From Andrena cerasifolii (Eukaryota > Arthropoda > Insecta > Hymenoptera > Andrenidae): DNA of 64,000 nt. Of this stretch, positions 33,889 through 45,879 are shown in pieces (the first letter of the stretch is position 1; each line of letters opens with the position of its first letter). Location of the stretch: positions 20,117,001-20,181,000 of the forward strand of contig NC_135119.1 of the NCBI RefSeq assembly GCF_050908995.1. Direction: 5' to 3'. The notes below the pieces were generated by a model that saw only the letters and a list, made by a program, of their open reading frames with translations, had not been told where the DNA came from and did not search any database. Both the position numbers and the translations under genes were made by a program.

Positions 33889-34208
33889 CAGAGGGAGTCC
33901 CAAGGAATTGCTGGGACCGTGAGTTCCGCAGGGTTAAACAGCCGGTATTTCAGTAATGGAGGCTTATCGTGTGCTACCGCAGAAGTCCGAGTTCGAGGCC
34001 TGCTGCGGCTCGGCACGGCGTTTATTAATTCGCCACTTACCGCGCATACCCGGGGCTTCGTTCTTTCGATATCGATGAGGAATTAGTCGCGTTTAGTCGG
34101 CCGGTGGACGATCGGGCCGCGACCGCGGAAAACGGCCATGGAAACCGAGCTGAGTCGTAAATAATCCTCCCGGCCGTGAAGTGCATCTCTCGCGCGCAAT
34201 TAATTGGC

Positions 34209-34236
34209 TCCCCCTCCCCCTCGGGCCCCTCCCCCT
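34209..34236 (-). other. Potential G-quadruplex on the minus strand
   Basis: On the plus strand the tract reads CCCCCTCCCCC, TCGGG, then CCCCTCCCCC, which gives four G-runs with loops of 1, 5 and 1 bases on the minus strand. Confidence 0.45.
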
Positions 34237-34560
34237 CGCCACCTCCCCTCAACGCGTTGCTCTTCTTCTTTTCTTCTCTTTTTGCGCGGGTAGATTGTTT
34301 CGACGTCCTCGTTATACGCGCCGCCGCGGCTTTTTCGCTCTCATCGCGGCGTGGAATTAAGGGTGGCGCGGTCTATGCGGGCCGACGTATATGATCGTCT
34401 CGTGGAATCTCTCGGGCGGAATGGTTTTTGCGGCACCGGCTCCTTTTGGGGCCGCGCTCGCGAGAATCGAAGGGAACTGATGAAGTGGGTCGAAAGGGGA
34501 AGGGAATGTGTAACTGTTTGTAGTTATCAGCTGGTTAGGTCTGAGTTAGGTTAAAAAAAG

Positions 34561-36128
34561 AAACGGGACGCGTTGGTTCTTCTGAAATGGCGTCAGAGCT
34601 CCTTCTTTGAAAAGCGGTTCTATCTCGCGGGAATTATGACAAATTGGATAACTGTTCGTAGGTACGAGTTCGTTAGGTAGCTGGGTTAGGTGTAATTTCA
34701 GAATTCCATTTATATTGTTTGCGAGGGGAGAGGTGGAGATTTGATCGTCACATTATGAAATTCCTTACGATACTTTGCTGCAATTTTGCAGATTTTTATC
34801 TGTGTGCTTAATTATATCGTTTCGGTGTTGTGTCTTCGTCGATGGTGGTTGAAGGGAACTGAATCGAAGGGGAGAGAAAGGGGATTCGTTTTCTTATGAT
34901 AAGTTAGTAATGAGCAGGATTTAAAGGAAATCGTTGGGAATAGGTATTCGAAGTAAATTCATATCCTTTGAACGTTATCATGTTGGAATCTATATAGTAT
35001 GTCGTAATTTCTTATAACGATATTCCGCATGATTCAGCACGTAACTACTCTTTCGTTAATTTGAAAGGAACGGAAATCCGCGGTAGAATGTAGAAGTACC
35101 TATCGAATGGTATAAAGAAACTAAAATACATTACAATCAATAGATAAGAATTTGCGGATCATGTAACATGTTTGGCTAATTGGGCCCTTCCCTTCCATTT
35201 AAATTTATGCAACAGTTACTTAATATGAAGATACTGTTTGCAATACTTTATCAGCTCCTGCCATATGTAATTTGTGAAGATATAAATTCGTATAATATAA
35301 AACACCTATGGGTTACCTCAGTGGCATTGACCAATTCACTACCACTTCAGAAACTTACAATTATAGATTGTATTGCTAATTGTACAAGGATAATAAAAGG
35401 AATTTATCCCTTCAGGAACTTTTGAAGCACAGCAAACTGAAGCTTTTTCAAGAAACAGCCAGGAACACTTTCAGTTTCAGAGTCGGAGAAAGAAGAAGAA
35501 GCGATCAGCTTAATTTTATTAACTTCGTTAACCACCTGCCCGGTGTCACACAGTGACACGTGCTTCACAGAGGTATATTATTTGGACTGGTAGGCAAAGG
35601 CACGTCCAGCGAAACTGGTCCTGACGTCTGGCACAGCTGACGTCTCAAAGAGATCCCGACTCAGTGTCGATCTCAGATCAGATTCAAGATAGGTATCCGT
35701 GGAACGATTTCTAATTAATTAGGATACAACGGGAGCACGACACGATTGATTTCGTTCATAAAATTAGTAATCATTAATTCAACCCTACGTGATCTAGTAC
35801 GTTCGTCAATTTTACTTTAATTTTAATGCGTGTATCCCAGTATGATTATAATCAGAAATCACGAAGGTGTTATATTTGAAAGATATTATATTTTTATTAA
35901 GAAAAGTCCAAAGCACTAATTTTCCAGAATTAGGTCCTTACTGGAACTACCATGTGTATAACCCAAGCTGTGCCAATATTACGAAACCTGCTTATATTAT
36001 AATATTTAGCAAGTTTTACTTAACTCCAAGCAAAGCACGCGACGTGTACAAATTTTCATGTTTGAAAATAGTTTTATATTAAAATGGTTGATTATTAGTG
36101 GTTCATTCGCTAGATTCTAGAATATGCT
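34561..36128. other. AT-rich spacer
   Basis: No gene is seen. TTAGGTTA-type words around 34534-34695 are too few to be a telomere-like array. At 35528, TTAACCACCTGCC followed by GTGTCACACAGTGACAC looks like a lone TTAA-type terminus without a partner. Confidence 0.35.
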
Positions 36129-36411
36129 TATTGGGAAACCTAGTGGAGACGTGGCTTAGATTTCAGCGCTGTGGTGGTAAGTTTGCAAACTACTGAAAGT
36201 AGGTCCGGATCCCACCAAACATTCCGAATAAGTATTTATTAATCGAATCAGTAAAAACATAGTGTTAAAAAAAAAATTAAAAACCCTCGTTTTTCACAAC
36301 ATATCTATATAAACACTGATAATCATATGGACTGCGACGGATTTCGACCTACTCTCAGTAGTTCAATTTTCTGCCACTAGTTGGCGTGTCGAAATTCTAG
36401 GTTTCCCAATA
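36129..36411. mobile_element. TTGGGAAACCTAG fold-back MITE with TA duplication
   Basis: The ends TTGGGAAACCTAG (36131-36143) and CTAGGTTTCCCAA (36397-36409) are a perfect 13-bp inverted repeat, with TA immediately outside each. The arms remain similar inward: CTACTGAAAGTAGG against CCTACTCTCAGTAG. The left arm carries GTGGCTTAGATTTCAGCGC and GGTCCGGATCC, loosely like Pol III boxes A and B, so a tRNA-related origin is conceivable. It is non-coding. Confidence 0.78.
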
Positions 36412-37379
36412 CTCCTCGGTGCCTGGAACTTAAGCTCGATTCCATTTAAAAGAGCTCATTCGCATCACGATCTCCCTTTATGAAATTCCAAACTCAAATA
36501 TTTGAATAATTAAGCATTTTCTAATTTAGGCATATTGTTTTACAATTTTTTGCGCATCGACACGTTAGAATATCCCCCCGTATCGTGTTAAATTAACGAA
36601 ATACAGCTAAAGGAGAATGCGTAACAACAAAATGGAACTCACGATCCCTCAAATTCATCGAATTTCCACAATACCAGCATTTTTCGCAACGCCCATTGTA
36701 CGTTACGTCCCCATTGCATGGAATTCTTTTGTACACGCTCGCGTAATAGAGATTTTTAGCCAATACAATCGCCGACAGCAAGGACCATCGTTCTTTCGCT
36801 AACGATTTTCTGGCTCATATCGCGCCGTCAGTAAATTTCGGGAGCGAACGGCAGCGGAAACACGAGAGGAATTTGGCGAGCGACCGATTCATCGCGTGCC
36901 AGGCCAAAAATTTGTCGCCATGCTGTTTTGGCTAATTAATCAAGCATTGTCAGCGATTTGCCTCTCCGCGCTTTCCTGCCATCGTTTCGAGACATCCGCG
37001 AGCATTGCTAGCTCCTCCTACTAATAGGCTGTGAGAGTTTGATCGCTAAAAACTGCGCGGATGCCTCGTTTTTAATTAAGTCAAAAAATCTAAACACTTC
37101 AACAATAACACCTAAATCAGACCAAGGTTGATGCTTCCATCCTTTTTGGACCCCCATCAGAATCTTCGTCCTTCAAATCTATAATGAATTTGTCATCGCT
37201 TAAACTTGTTCCATGAGGCGCAAAAACGCAACAAACAGTTTTAGCAAAGATTAAACGTCTTTCCTCTGAGAACTGCGAAATTAGCACAAAAGCACCGCAT
37301 CCTTCAGTTACTAGTGCATTTTTCATCGTGATTCCCCATTCAAGGCTGGCACCCAGTGGTGCTCGGCATTGGAGCGATC
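36412..37379. other. Spacer, no gene seen
   Basis: The parts at about 36600-37060 are of balanced composition. Small mirror frames (36593-36781 -, 36617-36802 +) have no domain. Confidence 0.35.
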
Positions 37380-38700
37380 TATAGCATTGAGATCGTCCTA
37401 GATCGTGCTCTCAAGCGGCGAAGGTTGATCGAGGTTCCCTCAGCTTCCTGATCCTGATACCCACTGACTCTACTTTTTCCCCCCTCTCGGAGCTGAACGA
37501 TTCTCTTTTGTCCTCCGCTGGGCAACAGGTTACTCGCTATCGATTCGATCTCGCCACACTTCCGGGAGCCTTCCTCCGTCTACAATGGACGAGGAGCCCC
37601 TCGACGACTCGCATTGTTCCCTCGCGTCACAAGGATCTCAGGTGCCGATCCGCGGCAAGATCTCTTGGCACCGGCGTCCGACTGCTTTCACAATTCCATT
37701 TAGACGATCATCATCCCTCAGCATTTTCTTCCCCTTTCGAAACCGGGTATGCTCTTGTTACGTCTCATAATTTATGTGATGAAAGAACGTTATATTAAAT
37801 AAAACTATCAACACGTAGATTAAAGTGGAAATTGATGTTTCATCGTTCCTCGGTGTTAAATTGCTATACAGTGAGAATAAAAATAGAAGAACCACAAAAT
37901 ACAATCGACAATAGCGCTCCCACCGTCTGTACCCATCCTTCGTAGCTAAAGGTTTGATAACGAAGCTGAATGGCAATTCTATCAACCACGAATTACTATC
38001 CAGGTAGCCAAAATTTGGCCAGGACGGTGCCACCGAGGCCTCGCCGTCAGGTTCAAGTGGTGGCGCGAGGGAAGCAGCGGAAAGTGGGGGCGAAAAAAAT
38101 TCTCGGATATCGAGAGAACGGCTCGCTCGGAATTGCAAATCGCCGACCAGATGGACGAGCGTTTGTCCGAGGGTGAAATTCCGCGGGCACGTCCATCCAG
38201 CCGGTCGGCCAATGGAATAATATTTGGGTTACGCAAGCAGCAGCGCCGCGTAGAGGTGAGGGAAGGAAGGAAGGAAGGGCCGGGCGAAAACGAAGAGCCA
38301 GAAGAAGAGGATGAAGAAGGAAGTGGCGGTGATGAAACCGCCGCGTAGGGCTCTTTATACGCCGTCTAACTGTCCTTCGTGACAAACCACGGACGCGTTC
38401 CTTCGCCAGGCACAGTCATTGAATTGTAGATTCGTATGGACAGATGGACACGTCCGTCGACAAACTTGCAGTAGTTACGAGCAGCAAAAACCGACGGAGG
38501 CCCTGGAAATCTTGCGATCGTTTATATATCGTCGACAGATCCCGGGAGACTTCCGTTTCTGTTCGCCTTCCGTTCCTGATCGGTTCGGTTCCATTAGCGC
38601 GGCCACTCGAGGCATCGATGCTATACAGTTGACGACTTCCTGTCGTCTATGGGAGGATGAAGATCGATGGCTTCGTTAAGTGGAGACTTTGCTCGACGAG
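37380..38700. other. GC-rich island
   Basis: CpG-containing DNA with many overlapping frames on both strands (37508-37798 +, 37758-38138 -, 38053-38385 -, 38133-38348 + and others), none with a known domain. A (GGAA)n-like purine stretch lies at about 38262-38280, followed by GAAGA-rich sequence. The acidic C-terminal run of one frame comes from this purine tract. Confidence 0.38.
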
Positions 38701-39069
38701 TTCGTGGAAATCTATTGTTATCGAGAGGGATTTAGCTAATGATAATCTTGTATTGATTTCTTGGCTAGCTTTGGGTCGACTTATTCACTATTCCGTGCCT
38801 CATTTGTTGTCCTTTTTAGCTGGACCTTGGAGAGTTAATTTGTGTACGGTGTTCACTTTAACAGTGTGCGATTAAAGTGTTAGATAAGATGCGTGGACTG
38901 GAAGTCGTCTGCTTGGAGGTTGCGAAGCGCTAAGTGTTTTTAACTTTTTAATGATAGGTACCATTATCATTGAAGTAATTGCTGAGAGTTCGACTGGCCG
39001 TGTTTTCCATTCCTATCCATATAGTATGTACTGACGAAATTTTAAGATGTCTGGGAATTCCGCAACTTA
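38701..39069. other. Spacer
   Basis: Nothing is recognised. Confidence 0.35.
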
Positions 39070-39680
39070 TAGGGTTGGTCCCAGTTGAGTGTCTTGCAGG
39101 ATCTCAGAGCTGCGGAGTTAGCTCAGGCTTCCCAAAGTTGCTAAGCTCGACTGAGGACAAACCCCAGGCTTTGGGAGATCTAGTACTACCTACTACTATC
39201 AAGTACAACACTCCTGGATCAATTTAAACGCCTGAAACTTGGTTTAAAGTATAACCCTTGGCATCTTCATGAACTGATTCAAGAATTTAATGGACTGAAT
39301 CAGGCTTCTTCCAGCCTCCCTTCACCGAAAGCTGTCCTTTGTGTGCGATAAACTAGAGAAAGCTTAGTTAATATTGAAAGGTATTATCAAGAATTGGACA
39401 AATCAAGCATTGCTCTTAAAAATAAATCAATTACACGCTTAAACAGATCACCTGCAGCAGCCGTGACTCAAAGAAGCTCCTTAATTTAATTTACGGAGTA
39501 CTTAAATATACACCACATTTTCCTCTGCTGACACTGTCAGATTACCACCTAATCCAATCATTACAGAGATTCTATATAGCCTACCAAATTCAACAGATAC
39601 TTGAGAAGTCCCAAGCACAATCTTCAAATATGTTTGCTGAAAAAAAACACAGTTATTTATGTAAATACCATCCGACGAAC
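39070..39680 (+). pseudogene. Decayed mariner-like transposase
   Basis: Conceptual translation shows the order of landmarks of a mariner transposase with large gaps. A helix-turn-helix-end segment reads FKRLKLGLKYNPWHLHEL (from about 39223). A segment VNIERYYQELDKSSIALKNK (39367) corresponds to the conserved region before the second catalytic Asp. Then PLLTLSDYHLIQSLQRF (39522) matches the PDLAPSDYHLFRSLQ signature, and FAEKKHSYL (39633) matches the conserved C-terminal stretch. Frames change between segments, stops intervene and the first catalytic region is missing. Family signatures are recalled from general knowledge. A possible worn terminus TATAGGGTTGG is at 39068. Ends are approximate. 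Confidence 0.68.
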
Positions 39681-39690
39681 TGCCTAAAAA

Positions 39691-41524
39691 TCAGCAGACA
39701 TTCGTTCATGACAATGAACATTGCAGCGTCCGTTAATCCCATTATTTATTCACGTCGCAACGCCGTGAAGAGCGAGCGAGGAGGACGACAGAACTTTCCC
39801 ATAGACCTGATAGATAGATCGCTAAAGCATCGATGGAATCGTGGCCGTGACGTACTGTTTACAAGAACCCATTAACTTTTACCAGCGTCCCAGCTCGGAT
39901 CACGTGCCCCTCAGCTTCCCAGTACCCGAGGCCGTTAATCTTTCTTGATAGAAGCTCACGATTTGGGTGGATAGAGACAGCCCGCGGCCCCGTAATTGTG
40001 TTTAAATATACCCCGCGTTGGAGTAAGGAAGAATTCGAATCCGAGCGAGGACGCATAAGGTTAATTGTGATTTGTGGCACTAGATTGTTGCAAATAGACG
40101 TGTAGACAGTTCCTTGGACATAGTGGACGAATAAAGATGTCGCGGGCAGTTTGCGCACGGCACGCCCAGAAGAATCGCAGCGAATTCTCTGACGTGCCAG
40201 ACTATATACTTTTCATCGAGCGACCTCTTCTGCTTCTATTCTTAATTTCAGCTTTCATTTTAAATAGTAATCGTAATGTAGAGTGGTAGTCGAAGAGAAT
40301 TTAAGACTGAATAAGTTTAATGATAGATTCCTGCTCGTCTTGTTGGTACCACTACCCTGTTCTAAGAAATTTCAGTGAAATTATGGTATTTTTGTTATTA
40401 ATCACTCTTGCAAGTTTATCTTAGCTTACTTCGAAAATTTATATTTGAATGGAAGTAAATAGAGATTGAATTAATATTGAATTACAAGTATATTTTTTTC
40501 CTTGGACTATGAATATTTTCCAATACTTTTCCTTACTCTAAATAAAGATATTATCTTGAAAATTAAGTATGACATAATGATTCATGGATCTAGGTATCAT
40601 TAATTACACATAATTGATTTGCCAGGAGCGGTATGCCAGTTGAACTTAAATGAACGTCCATCGCATAATAAAAGAAATTTACAGAGCTGCAGGTGCTGCC
40701 GATCAAATGTGCACGGCCTAATAAACTCAAGGTTACATAAAGCGATACAATGAGAAGTGCACGATGATTTTCTTCGTTGTGCGTATTATTGGAAGCCAGC
40801 GAGAATAAATTTAAAACAGAAGCCAAGAAGTCAAAAACACTTTCCATTTAATTAAAGTCGTTTAATTAGAGATACGTATCCGCTTGAAGGATGATCGGTA
40901 GAGAGCCAGAAAAAGGAACAGGTGATCAACCGACCGTCGCATATTGCAATGGGATAGTCCGGTTAATTAATCGAATTTTTTCTAGCTAAAAGGCATAAGA
41001 ATCGATAAAGCATATTCACTACGTTAATACACTCGTTTTATTGCTTCGCGTATAAGAAGCTGTGTGAACTGATAATGCGCCAATAAGTGTGATAAGAAAA
41101 TAATAGAGAATACTAGAGAGGGCTAAAATAAAATTTGGGTAATAAATCTTCAATTTTTAAATGGCTTGGGTTAATAATAAACTGCTAATTGAACATGAAC
41201 GAAATATTGCAATAGGTAGGTATATTAAAACATGAACTCAGCTTTTCTCACTCCTCGAATAGTTAATGAATAAAACTACAGTCGTCTTTCAAGTATCAAG
41301 CAGATCGAAATTTAAATCATTTTTCCCAGTATCACATCCAAACTCTGCTTATCTATATTGCAATTCCTGCATAAAAGTAGGCCCACTTACATGAGAAATA
41401 CAGTTTTATTACTGTTCTTCTACTGTTCCCATATTACTCCCTACAAACCAAACTAATCGACCTCAAACACTACAAATAGAAACTAGAAAAAATACTAGAA
41501 TCGTTTACCCCTTACATCTGAGAT
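39691..41524. other. Spacer, no gene seen
   Basis: A CpG-containing patch at about 39720-40200 has small frames only. The rest is AT-rich. Confidence 0.38.
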
Positions 41525-41870
41525 GTCCCAGTATTGATGGTACAAACGAGGAGGGAGTGATTCTCAATGAAAAAATAAGTCGAAAATATAGAATAAATTT
41601 TTTTCACGTGAAGCTTTATTTTTTGAGGCTTTATATGTTGTTTCCATTTATAAACCCACTCTAAGCAGACATGGATAGATAATAGCACATAATATTGATA
41701 AGGAATCGTTAAGTGCACGTGTTAAGTGCATACATAGCTACTCGAAGAATATTCCAAATCGATTTTCTCGAAAACAAATCCTCAAATGAAAAAAAAATTT
41801 ATCCTATATTTGCGACTTATTTCTCCATGTAGAATCACCCCCTCCTCGGTTGTACCATCAACACTGTGAC
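41525..41870. mobile_element. Inverted-repeat MITE, 346 bp
   Basis: The left end GTCCCAGTATTGATGG and the right end CCATCAACACTGTGAC pair at 14 of 16 positions. The arms continue through TACAAACGAGGAGGGAGTGA and GAAAAAATAAGTCG to about 80 bases each. A TTCTCGAAAACAAATCC stretch lies in the right half. No convincing target duplication was found; the CAGTRTTG start suggests hAT, but this is not proven. Confidence 0.72.
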
Positions 41871-42982
41871 ACCCCGTACTACCCGCCGCAACACAATAAC
41901 ATCCGACGTCTCTGAAGTGACCAAAAGATTTTGTTTACACCCGCCAATTTTTCCTTCAGAAAACACAGAACAACACAAACACAGTGCATTGCAAATCCCT
42001 TCGTCAGTTCACCCCCCTATCTCTATGACGCGAGATAATCGTGTCTGCTGAAAGAATCCCAGTGTCGTCTCGTTAACGATCACACACGACGGTCGCGAAA
42101 AAGTGAGCAACGAGACTTTCACCGAAACGTTCGCGAAATCGAGGTGAACCCGCTTTACCGGTTCCCGCGAAAAAATTCATACGTGACCCGGCCGTGATCA
42201 ACGGTTGTGTGGCGGGCACAAAGTGGCAGCCGTGCGCATCGGGTGCCAGGCAAAGACACCGTGTGGACAATCCGTTGCTCATCAAGCAAAAACCGATCGG
42301 ACGAGCGAGGTAAAACCTGATCCGATTCCCCAAAGGCCGCTGGGATGATTTCGAGGCAGCAACACGCTGCTGAGGATCGAACGGCGGCCGAATAGTGTTA
42401 GGATCGAAGTCTGACGCAATGTTTTGCGGAAAACGATTATTTTTAGAGAAACCAGAGATGGAGATGCTGTGAATATTCACTCCAATTTGCTTCTACGAAG
42501 ATACTGCTTGAGGAACCTAGATTAATTAAATGGAAGGGAGGTTAAAGTAATCCTACGCTACTGGAGAGTGTAAGGAAATGATGATTAATATTGGAATATT
42601 AGTTTAAAACACATTGTCTGTTAGCCTTAGTAGGTATGCATGAGTTCGTGATTTTGTTGAGTTATCGCGAGAGAGATTAAGAGATTGATTTTAACTTCAG
42701 ATTTAGAATTCAAATTTGTGAGAATTTTTGTAAGTCCAGGTATTTCTTCAACTGCTGACGACATACAGTAAACAGCAGTTCTTCCGAAGAGTTAATAATT
42801 TATACGGTACAACTATACAGTAATTCTGAACGTATATTTCTCCCAACTTGTTATGCTAATAGCAGTAATCCCTTCGATTACTTCAATCCCTACGTAAAAC
42901 CTCCCCATAGCGAAATAAATCATCGGCTACCACTTCCAGCACCTTTGCGCTACATCAACACCAAAACCACCATGCAAGGACT
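41871..42982. other. Spacer with a CpG-rich patch
   Basis: About 42060-42460 is CpG-rich, and one minus-strand frame of 135 codons (42073-42480) has no recognisable domain. The remainder is AT-rich. Confidence 0.35.
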
Positions 42983-43703
42983 TTAAGGGGTCATGCTCAG
43001 TCAGGAGGCCGAAAAAAGGGTGGTCTTTGGAAATTTTTTACTCCAAAGCTATAACACATTTCTCAAAAAATCTTTTTTCCTTTTAATGATTGCATCTAGT
43101 TCCGTGCGTCGTATTTTTGTTATTTAAAAATATTTATCAATAACTAAGTTATTGTCCATCACTCGAAGGTTCTCTAAAAAAAAAGGATTCTGCGGTGACC
43201 ACTGCGGCTCGAAAGTCGATCATCTAAAATAAAAAATTCAAAAGAATTTACTTATTATATTATATTATCTACTATTTGAACGAAGGATTTTTCGAAATAT
43301 TGATTTGGGAAAAAATGGCTGATGTTTAAAGTAAAAGTTTAAAATTGTTATCATAAATCGTGTCTGATTTTCAATTAAAAGAAAACTAAGCATCGGATAA
43401 AAAAATCCTTCGCTCAAATACTAGATAATATAATATAATAAGTAAATTCTTTTGAATTTTTTAGATGATCGACTTTTGAGCAGCAGTGGTCACCGCAGAA
43501 GCCTTTTTTTAGAGAACCTTCGAGTGATGGACAATAACTTAGTTATTGATAAATATTTTTAAATAAAAAAATTACGATGCACGCTACTAGATGCATCCCT
43601 TAAAAGGAAAAAAGATTTTTTGAGAAATGTGTTATAGCTTTTGAGTAAAAAATTTCCAAAGACCACCCTTTTTTCGGCCTCCTGACTGAGCACGACCCCT
43701 TAA
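42983..43703. mobile_element. TTAAGGGGTC fold-back element, 721 bp
   Basis: Long arms nearly the full length of the element: TTAAGGGGTCATGCTCAGTC on the left and GACTGAGCACGACCCCTTAA on the right differ at one of 20 positions. Pairing continues through GGAGGCCGAAAAAAGGGTGG, CAATAACTTAGTTATTG-type words and TTAGATGATCGACTT to a centre near 43345. TTAA at both edges fits piggyBac-like insertion. It is non-coding. A transcript would form a very long hairpin. Confidence 0.88.
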
Positions 43704-44600
43704 AGAATCTCCCGAGGATCGCGAGCCGAAGAGCTTAAAAGCCGCATGCTCTGCTAAGTCATGCTCCGCTTTTCAATTTCAATTAATTCCTCCCATTATC
43801 CACGACGGCCGCGAACTAACTCAGCCAGGTAGCCCGAAAAAATTCCACTAAAGCCCGCGAGCCGATGCACCTACTCGGCGAGTATCCGGCATTTCGTTCG
43901 GGAGCCCTTAATTCCGCGAGAATCTTTTCCAATTACAGTTACTCGCCCGAGAACTGCGTTAAACGCTGAAATACGCATCGACGGCGACGTCGTTCGGCGG
44001 AGGGACCTCGATCTTTACTGTCGACTCCTTTGCTCCCGCATCGACGGGCGGCAGATAAAAAATAATTGAAACTGCCCGGGCCCAGTTGCGCGGACACGCC
44101 CCACGGGGATGAGAAGCCGCGCGGCGGACGGCGTAAACCGCGCATGTTGCGCGGCACGCGGATTCCCGCGAATTCGTCGTAATTAATTCGTTTTTCCGTC
44201 GGCCGGGCACGTGCACCGCGGCGACGTCGGCACGAAAGCGCCGCGAGGCTCGCTGAACGTTTCAACGTCGGAAGCTGAGTCAGCTGCCGCCTCAGAGGCC
44301 GCGGCAAGAACAGGGACTTCCTATGCTTGGCTGCCTCGGAAAAATGCTGTTGATCGCGTGGTCAAGGGGTTAAGTAAAGACGTAGCGCATCGTGCGTGCC
44401 TATGGGAACTCCCGATACGACGCAGCGTTTAAATGTACCGCTTCTTTCGCCGCGTTTTATGGTCACGGCTGCGCAGTGGCGTAGAGCGCGGTGTGCGTTG
44501 CACGAACGCGCTTCGGGAATACGGCTCGAAAGACCAGTGTTAGCATTAATAAAAATGAGAATTTTAGAAATATCAGTGTGAAAGAAGTAGCGAAGTTACG
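43704..44600. other. GC-rich island
   Basis: CpG-rich with TTAATTAATTCG-like cores (about 43780, 44180). The overlapping frames (43939-44307 -, 43959-44216 -, 44211-44432 +) have no domain. Confidence 0.4.
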
Positions 44601-44656
44601 CATAAAATGGTCAAAATATTCGACAGCTGCTATAGTGTGTTAGAAAGATATCTGTA

Positions 44657-44898
44657 TAGGGTAGATGTCCCATTTACTGTCAGTGTCCCTATTACTGCCA
44701 CTTTATTTATTTAAAACAAAAAAGCGTAAGGTATAAAGAATAGACGTATAAAGAATGTACTATAATAATAAGAAGAATAGTCACAATTTTATGATAAATT
44801 CTTTTTTACACCATTCTTTATACGGTTTTTGTTTATTAAGTAAAATAAATGAAGTGGCAGTAATAGGGACGCTGGTAGTAATTGGGACATTTACCCTA
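44657..44898. mobile_element. TAGGGTAGATGTCCC MITE, 242 bp
   Basis: The ends are TAGGGTAGATGTCCCATTTA and TAATTGGGACATTTACCCTA, with TA at both edges. Further in, AGTGTCCCTATTACTGCCAC pairs with GTGGCAGTAATAGGGACGCT. The ends and layout (two GTCCC phrases separated by about 15 bases) parallel the AAGGTGAATGTCCC family at 27615 and 63331, so it is probably a diverged relative. It is non-coding. Confidence 0.8.
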
Positions 44899-45070
44899 TG
44901 GGAACTAATATTCTGTTGCTTTGTTAAACAGTTTCCTATTTCAGATTTACTTCTCGTTGCCGCTGCGCAATCTGGTGGCGAAAATTAAAAGCAGTTATAT
45001 AGGTTAGGTGTCGCATGTAATATAATTGTCATTAAATCCTTTTGATACGTTGGATATTTAACAAGAAAAA

Positions 45071-45202
45071 ATGGAAGACTCATCGAGAGTTAAGTTTCCA
45101 CCAAAGGAAACTAAAAGGAAAATGTATTATTGCGTACATGGCTGTAATAGTAAAGCTTGTATTGACACTACTGACCGCTGCCATTATTTTTACATCCTCT
45201 GA
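45071..45202 (+). pseudogene. Possible THAP zinc-finger N-terminal fragment
   Basis: A 43-residue frame starts with ATG at 45071 and ends at TGA 45200-45202. After a basic leader it reads KMYYCVHGCNSKACIDTTD and then RCHYF. The C-x3-C start followed by NSKA and an HxF-like position resembles the start of a THAP DNA-binding finger. The later Cys-x2-His and AVPTIF-type residues are absent in the open frame. It may be a truncated pseudogene, a transposon-derived fragment or a first exon. The upstream CpG-containing stretch (44950-45015) could be a worn 5' region. Confidence 0.35.
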
Positions 45203-45625
45203 AATTGCGGATGTTTTGTAATTAGAAATTTGGAAATATGCATGGTTTCGTAGAGGACAAGGCTTATAATTTTCCTATGAATTTTTTCTTGGAGAACTCC
45301 ATTTGTACTTTTTGTCACTGAGTGGGGGAATACTTAGTTTAGATTTCTCTAATACAATAAAAACAACGAAATTATACCTGTACCTGTAGTTAATATTAAA
45401 TTAAATGAATCATTATTCTACACTACCTGGCGCAAAATATTAATGATGAAACAATATGTTTGCACTTTTCACTAAAAAGCAAGTTCGACAACTCGAAAAT
45501 TCAAAAAAATCTGCAACTTTGGAGAAATGTAGCTCGAGTGATGCTAACAACACAACTATTTTTTAATTCAGCAATAAAACGGTCCTAAGGGTGAAAACAC
45601 CGATTCGAAAAATTGTGAATTTTCA
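45203..45625. other. AT-rich spacer
   Basis: Nothing is recognised, including any continuation of the THAP-like frame. Confidence 0.35.
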
Positions 45626-45840
45626 GATTATCGTGAATATCTACGAAACTATAAAAGATATCAAAAAGAAGCTAAAGTCAAAGTTCTATGGCTTTTCATG
45701 TTCTATAAAGTGGGGATAAAGAATTATCGAAAAACATTATTTTTTTAAAAATTTATATATTGTAGAATATCGTAATTAAAACTTTGAATTGAACTTTTTT
45801 TCAATATCTTTTACGGTTTTACAAATATTCAGAATAATAT
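45626..45840. repeat. Imperfect inverted repeat, 215 bp
   Basis: The left arm (GTGAATATCTACGAAACTAT, AAAAGATATCAAAAAGAAG, TCAAAGTTCTA) and the right arm (TTGAATTGAACTTTTTTTC, AATATCTTTTACGGTTTTAC, AAATATTC) pair with many mismatches around a centre near 45735. No target duplication is visible. Confidence 0.55.
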
Positions 45841-45879
45841 GAAAACTCATAATTTCCTTGCGGAAGTGTTTGCACCAAA

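Larger units (their letters stand above)
33260..34560. other. Large GC-rich island
   Basis: About 1.3 kb of CpG-rich DNA, the longest continuous island besides 47930-49300. Overlapping frames lie on both strands (33173-33577 +, 33579-34016 -, 33814-34086 + and others), all without domains. It contains G-runs near 33820 and C-runs near 34209, and several TTAATTAAT cores (about 33697, 34198). It is a candidate regulatory region, possibly near a gene outside the window. Confidence 0.4.

Noticed and set aside
34534..34695. TTAGGTTA-like words suggesting an interstitial telomere repeat
   Set aside because: Only a few scattered words; no tandem TTAGG array is present.
35528..35562. Lone TTAACCACCTGCC terminus with a GTGTCAC/GTGACAC palindrome
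   Set aside because: No matching right end within several kb, so no element can be bounded.
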